NCBI GenBank assembly: GCA_002498185.1
Contig: DAGO01000003.1
Location: 5,503-15,227 of the forward strand
DNA: 9,725 bases
From: Euryarchaeota archaeon UBA10
Lineage (GTDB): Archaea > Thermoplasmatota > Poseidoniia > Poseidoniales > Poseidoniaceae
Direction: 5' to 3'
Shown here piece after piece: positions 6,713-9,725 of the stretch. Made by a program: the position numbers and the translations under genes. The first letter of the stretch is position 1, and each line of letters begins with the position of its first letter. The notes beneath the pieces are model-generated. The model ran no database searches. It was not told the origin of the DNA and was given only the letters and a program-made list of their open reading frames with translations.

Positions 6713-8140
6713 TCATTCGAGGAGTTCTGCTTCCAAAGGTGATTCATCTTCCAAATCAAACGGTTTTTCTTCCCGAGACCACCAAAATGCGAATGCTACA
6801 ACGAACAAAGGAACGGCACCCGCTTGAAGCACCCATACCAACGTTTCAACCGATTGAGAGAAGAAACTGGTGGTTGATGGGCTAATGCTTACGCTCTCGT
6901 TCACCCATTGTGATGAATGAACTACTCGCTTTTGGTAGGATAGGCGCCACTCTCCACCTTCGTAATCGAAGCCGCCGGTTTTCACAGTAGTTTTACTAGT
7001 TGCATTTGCTGTGAAATTATCTGATTCCCATAGAACCTTGTCCCCATCTATGTACTGCAATGTTGCGTTTTGGGTACTTGCTCGACCCATGTTGTTGACT
7101 GTGAAGGTTACAACTTCATCATCGATGCTAAATGATTCGACAACAAGACGTGCTCTCCAATACCATATGTTGTTGATTAGATACCTCATTACATCTAGCT
7201 CTTCATCAAGCCTTTCGTTGACATCTTCGAATGTTCCTGGAAGGAATTGGTCGTCATCTGTTTCGAAGGTGAAGGTTGGGAATCCCATTACTCCGTATCC
7301 GTAATCTCTACTGGTTCCACAATTTGGATAGAGACCTTGGTTTGCATTTTGGATTGGGATGTCAGAAATGCCTGCGTGCACATCTTCTCGAATTCCGTGG
7401 AACAACTCCCAATCTGGAGGTTGTTCTGGCCATTTACCCCAAGGGTATAGCATAATCCAAACCCCTGTATGCATGGTTACGTACAAATCAGCATCCTGTA
7501 CTACGTTGTTCATGTAGTTCGCATTCGCCCGAGTTTCTGGTTCACTAAATGCACTCCCTCCAGGTGCAAAAGGGTCGCTTGGGGAGCAATCATCCCAGAA
7601 ATGGTCGTAGTTTCTGTTTAGGTCAATTCCTGTGGGAACCGGTTCGCTAACGAATGGATTTGCTGCTGTAGTTAGGTTTAGATTATGTCTTGTATCAGCA
7701 TCATTTCCGTCTGGATTAAGCATTATCATGATGTGTAATTCAGTGGACTGTAGAACATTCATTGCCTCTTCGTTTTGGGCATTCCATCCGTTGATGTACC
7801 ACTTAGCCGTTAACCAAGCCAATGCAGTTCCTAGGTATTCATTTCCATGATGGCCACCATCAATGTAAATTATCTCCTTAGCAGTACCATCACTCTTAGT
7901 CTCCATAGCCCAATCTGAAAGTACAACCATCCACAGTTCTTTTCCAAGGTAAGATTGACCAATACTGGACAACTGTACAATATCTGGATTATCAATTGAC
8001 CAATCATTGACTTCTTGGGTTAGTGCAGCCCATGACATGTAGATGTGATTGTCTACTGGTTCACCCGGCCAATTTGGTTCAGCCGTAGCTAGCGTTGGGG
8101 CTACAATTAGAACCGCAAGGAAAACTGCAAGCCCGCGCAT
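6713..8140 (-). CDS. Secreted, membrane-anchored zinc carboxypeptidase (M14 family)
   Basis: This 475-residue protein begins with a short signal peptide (MRGLAVFLAVLIVAPTLATA) with likely cleavage after residue 20. The M14 catalytic domain spans about 30-325. Zinc ligands are His98 and Glu101 in GGHHGNEY and His224 in VTMHTG. DLNRNY at 173-178 supplies the substrate-binding Asn/Arg pair. Glu293 in FTFETDDDQF is at the position of the general-base glutamate (Glu270 of carboxypeptidase A), so the site looks intact. Residues about 330-420 form a beta-rich domain resembling a CARDB/adhesion-type module with several N-x-S/T sites. A transmembrane helix follows near 434-454, then an acidic 21-residue tail. 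The predicted topology places the peptidase outside the cell, tethered by the C-terminal helix. It would trim residues from external peptides that the neighbouring cytosolic aminopeptidase could finish after uptake. The ATG at 8140 has no strong Shine-Dalgarno sequence. Confidence 0.94.
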   Translation of the reverse strand: MRGLAVFLAVLIVAPTLATAEPNWPGEPVDNHIYMSWAALTQEVNDWSIDNPDIVQLSSIGQSYLGKELWMVVLSDWAMETKSDGTAKEIIYIDGGHHGNEYLGTALAWLTAKWYINGWNAQNEEAMNVLQSTELHIMIMLNPDGNDADTRHNLNLTTAANPFVSEPVPTGIDLNRNYDHFWDDCSPSDPFAPGGSAFSEPETRANANYMNNVVQDADLYVTMHTGVWIMLYPWGKWPEQPPDWELFHGIREDVHAGISDIPIQNANQGLYPNCGTSRDYGYGVMGFPTFTFETDDDQFLPGTFEDVNERLDEELDVMRYLINNIWYWRARLVVESFSIDDEVVTFTVNNMGRASTQNATLQYIDGDKVLWESDNFTANATSKTTVKTGGFDYEGGEWRLSYQKRVVHSSQWVNESVSISPSTTSFFSQSVETLVWVLQAGAVPLFVVAFAFWWSREEKPFDLEDESPLEAELLE

Positions 8141-8161
8141 GGAACTTCCACAAGCCTACCT

Positions 8162-8207
8162 ATCATCAATATGACTATTATTCGATGCTCTTTTTGATAG
8201 AAATAAA
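8162..8207 (-). promoter_or_regulatory. Candidate promoter of the carboxypeptidase-aminopeptidase unit
   Basis: Two TATA-like stretches are visible on the minus strand. TTTATTTCT at about 8199-8207 would give a leader of roughly 35-40 nt. An ATATTG-containing stretch around 8167-8172 lies about 30 nt before the ATG and would give a leaderless transcript. I cannot choose between them. The position between the hairpin of the upstream operon and the carboxypeptidase start makes a promoter here likely. Confidence 0.3.
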
Positions 8208-8230
8208 CAATCTAGCCAAAGGAAAAATAT

Positions 8231-8256
8231 CAATTGAAAAATCAATTTTTCAATTG
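8231..8256 (-). terminator. Perfect inverted repeat, probable transcription terminator of the polyamine operon
   Basis: The arms CAATTGAAAAA and TTTTTCAATTG (11 bp each) flank a 4-base centre. The repeat starts 7 bases past the stop codon of the SpeD/DHS-like gene. On the minus strand it is followed by a T5 run (8223-8227) and further T-rich sequence, so transcripts leaving that gene meet a hairpin and then a T-tract. Archaeal termination depends mainly on T-tracts, so the hairpin itself may be incidental, protect the 3' end, or bind a dimeric regulator. The stem is AT-rich and would be weak as RNA. Confidence 0.5.
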
Positions 8257-8263
8257 GAAAATA

Positions 8264-9559
8264 TTAGTTCAAAATATACGAGAATAAGATTGGAGCCACG
8301 ATTGTTGCATCTGATTCAATTATGTGCATAGGAGTGCCTGGAGCTAATTTGCCCCATGTGATTTTCTCACTAGGTGGCGCTCCTGAATAACCGCCATACG
8401 AGGTTGTAGATTCTGATATCTGAGCAAACCATCCCCACAGCGGTGCATTCTCTTGCATATCTTGGCGAAGCATAGGGACTACACAAATTGGGAAATCGCC
8501 TGCAATTCCACCTCCAATTTGTAAGAAGCCGATTGGGTGTTCTGCATTCCTGTACCAATCAGCCAAATGCATCATGTAATCTATACCTGTCTTTACTGCA
8601 GTACGTTCTACATCCCCCTTGATGCAGTGTGCTGCAAAGATGTTGCCCAAAGTCGAATCTTCCCAACCAGGGACATAAACTGGGATTCCTGCATCTCTGG
8701 CTGCAATCAACCAAGAATCAGTTCGGGGGATTTCAGCATCTAAATCGTCCAGAATTGCCATCAAATGTTCATGAGGGAATGCTGAATTAGACATCCATTG
8801 AGTGAGGATCTTACCTTCTATGTGGCGAATTGCTTCTTCCTCTGGGATGCAGGTATCTGTGACCCTGTTGAATCCTTGACTGTGCAACTGCGCTTCATCC
8901 TCCTCACTCAAATTACGCCAGTTAGGAATTCTTTGATACTTTGAATGGGCTACTAAATTGAAGACATCCTCTTCTAAATTGGCTCCTGTGCAAGTAATTG
9001 CATGGATTTTTCCTGCTCTAATCATTGGTGCTAATGAGCGCCCGATTTCAGCCGTGCTCATTGCCCCAGCTAATGTAACCATCAATCGCCCACCATCGTT
9101 TAGGAACTGATCAAGCGATTGTGCACAATCACGCAATGCTCCTGCGTTGAAATGATGGAAATGGCGGTCAACAAACCCCCTTACTCCTCCATTTACTGGC
9201 TCTGAGAGGAATCTCTCAACACGCTTACGTCGATTGATTTTCATGTCTGGAAATCGTGATTGCAACTCTTTCTCTATTACTTCCATAATTCTTGCAGGGT
9301 CGGTCCCTCCACAAGAGAATGCATCAACTGCAAGCAGTCCGGTTTCCGAATAACAATGCGCGCTTACATGACTTTCATCGAGTAATACGACCGATGCAAA
9401 ACCAGGTGGTGAAACGCTGCCATCGAAATCTTCGTTGTGTGAGTGAACTCGGCGTGCTCCAGAAGCATCCACTGCCTTTTCCATCAGTGATAGCATCCAC
9501 GAGCCTTCTACTCCAACCGCACCAGTGCAGTCTAGCATAATGTGTGAACCGTGTGCCAA
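8264..9559 (-). CDS. Fusion protein: SpeD-type pyruvoyl decarboxylase + deoxyhypusine-synthase-like domain
   Basis: The 431-residue protein starts at TTG 9557-9559, supported by a GAGGTGAT ribosome binding site and by HGSHIMLD aligning with the SpeD N-terminus. Residues about 1-115 are a class 1 prokaryotic S-adenosylmethionine-decarboxylase fold. Glu62-Ser63 is the self-cleavage site that creates the pyruvoyl cofactor, and His68 and Cys83 are the other catalytic residues, with the same numbering as Thermotoga maritima SpeD. Residues about 120-431 are a full-length deoxyhypusine-synthase-like domain: LAGAMSTAE at 163-171, CTGANLEED at 190-198, VPGWEDSTLGNIFA at 296-309, IGGGIAGDFP at 348-357, and the imine-forming lysine Lys404 in ITWGKL. 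The loop after GGG differs from true DHS (which has a His-His pair), matching the bacterial DHS-like group. Canonical DHS moves a 4-aminobutyl group from spermidine to aIF5A; the substrate here is uncertain. Autocleavage should leave a chain of about 62 residues and a larger pyruvoyl chain carrying the DHS-like domain. Confidence 0.9.
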   Translation of the reverse strand: MAHGSHIMLDCTGAVGVEGSWMLSLMEKAVDASGARRVHSHNEDFDGSVSPPGFASVVLLDESHVSAHCYSETGLLAVDAFSCGGTDPARIMEVIEKELQSRFPDMKINRRKRVERFLSEPVNGGVRGFVDRHFHHFNAGALRDCAQSLDQFLNDGGRLMVTLAGAMSTAEIGRSLAPMIRAGKIHAITCTGANLEEDVFNLVAHSKYQRIPNWRNLSEEDEAQLHSQGFNRVTDTCIPEEEAIRHIEGKILTQWMSNSAFPHEHLMAILDDLDAEIPRTDSWLIAARDAGIPVYVPGWEDSTLGNIFAAHCIKGDVERTAVKTGIDYMMHLADWYRNAEHPIGFLQIGGGIAGDFPICVVPMLRQDMQENAPLWGWFAQISESTTSYGGYSGAPPSEKITWGKLAPGTPMHIIESDATIVAPILFSYILN

Positions 9560-9562
9560 AGT

Positions 9563-9570
9563 ATCACCTC
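9563..9570 (-). promoter_or_regulatory. Ribosome binding site deciding the TTG start of the SpeD/DHS-like fusion
   Basis: On the minus strand this reads GAGGTGAT, 3 nt before the TTG at 9557-9559. It overlaps the stop codon of the upstream agmatinase gene (TGA at 9564-9566), which suggests translational coupling. The next in-frame ATG is codon 8, which would remove the conserved HGSH start of the SpeD fold and has no comparable site. Confidence 0.6.
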
Positions 9571-9725
9571 AAACCAGCAATATGGGCTGCCGCAACCTTT
9601 GTTGCAATCATAGCTGCTGTAAATTCTGTCAACGGAGTGTCATTCTGTGAGACTATTTCGTTAACATCAGCGCTAACTACCTCACAATTTGCGAATACTG
9701 TTTCAATCGTCTGTACAACATGCCA
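9564..9725 (-). CDS. speB: Agmatinase/ureohydrolase, C-terminal fragment cut by the window edge
   Basis: The last 53 codons and TGA of a gene running in from the right edge are visible. The translated end contains CEVVSADVNEIVS followed by TPLTEFTAAMIATKVAAAHIAGL. This matches the C-terminal strand and helix of the arginase/agmatinase family, where a D-V-x-E segment is followed by a Thr/Ala-rich helix. The metal-binding residues lie upstream and outside the window, so activity cannot be judged. Agmatinase hydrolyses agmatine to putrescine and urea. The gene ends 4 nt before the SpeD/DHS-like start, and the stop codon lies inside that gene's ribosome binding site. This operon context favours agmatinase over arginase or formiminoglutamase, but the fragment is too short to be certain. 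Confidence 0.72.
   Translation of the reverse strand, partial: WHVVQTIETVFANCEVVSADVNEIVSQNDTPLTEFTAAMIATKVAAAHIAGLR

Noticed and set aside
8095..8331. 78-codon plus-strand frame across the 8141-8263 gap
   Set aside because: It overlaps the 5' end of the carboxypeptidase gene and the 3' end of the fusion gene on the other strand, runs through the hairpin, and has no recognisable domain or initiation signal.
8264..9208. Calling the DHS-like domain a canonical deoxyhypusine synthase (dys)
   Set aside because: The lysine motif fits, but the loop after GGG lacks the histidine pair and the sequence follows the bacterial DHS-like pattern, so hypusine formation should not be asserted.
1..9725. Mobile elements, defence islands, CRISPR arrays or RNA genes
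   Set aside because: I saw no transposase, integrase, regularly spaced repeats, tRNA-like cloverleaf or rRNA sequence. Nearly all bases belong to six housekeeping or metabolic genes and one cut gene.

Overview
The window reads as a continuous piece of a chromosome from a marine euryarchaeon, most likely Marine Group II/III (Candidatus Poseidoniales or relatives). The basis is indirect. The DnaK lacks the roughly 25-residue N-terminal insert of proteobacterial DnaK. The intergenic regions carry archaeal-looking TATA elements about 24-30 nt before start codons that lack a Shine-Dalgarno sequence. Gene content is mixed bacterial and archaeal, base composition is moderate (mid-40s % GC by eye), and gene packing is very tight. 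No ribosomal RNA or other firm taxonomic marker is present, so the assignment is an inference (about 0.7). I see no tRNA, rRNA, CRISPR array, insertion sequence or phage gene.

Layout, left to right. Bases 1-1866 (+) hold dnaK, missing only its first few codons. Bases 1867-3582 (-) hold a five-helix membrane protein whose C-terminal third looks like a GIDE (MULAN/MAPL-type) domain without a RING finger. It converges on dnaK with no bases between the two stop codons. A divergent promoter region (3583-3686) separates it from a class III PLP-dependent aminotransferase (3687-5159, +). The aminotransferase again runs stop-to-stop, with zero spacing, into a leucyl aminopeptidase of the M17 family (5160-6656, -). 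Upstream of the aminopeptidase in the same direction is a secreted, membrane-anchored M14 zinc carboxypeptidase (6713-8140, -), so the two peptidases probably form one transcription unit. A 123-bp AT-rich gap with a perfect 11-bp-arm hairpin separates this unit from a polyamine operon. That operon contains an S-adenosylmethionine-decarboxylase-type (SpeD) domain fused to a deoxyhypusine-synthase-like domain (8264-9559, -), preceded by the 3' end of an agmatinase/ureohydrolase gene (9564-9725, -).

The most interesting item is the SpeD/DHS-like fusion. All three catalytic residues of the pyruvoyl decarboxylase (Ser63, His68, Cys83, same numbering as Thermotoga SpeD) and the DHS-type lysine (Lys404) are present. 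The fusion follows an agmatinase by 4 nt and would place two or three steps of polyamine synthesis in one operon. Whether the decarboxylase acts on AdoMet or arginine, and whether the second domain makes homospermidine, spermidine or another product, cannot be settled from sequence alone. The two peptidase genes suggest a heterotrophic, protein-degrading lifestyle, which fits Marine Group II.
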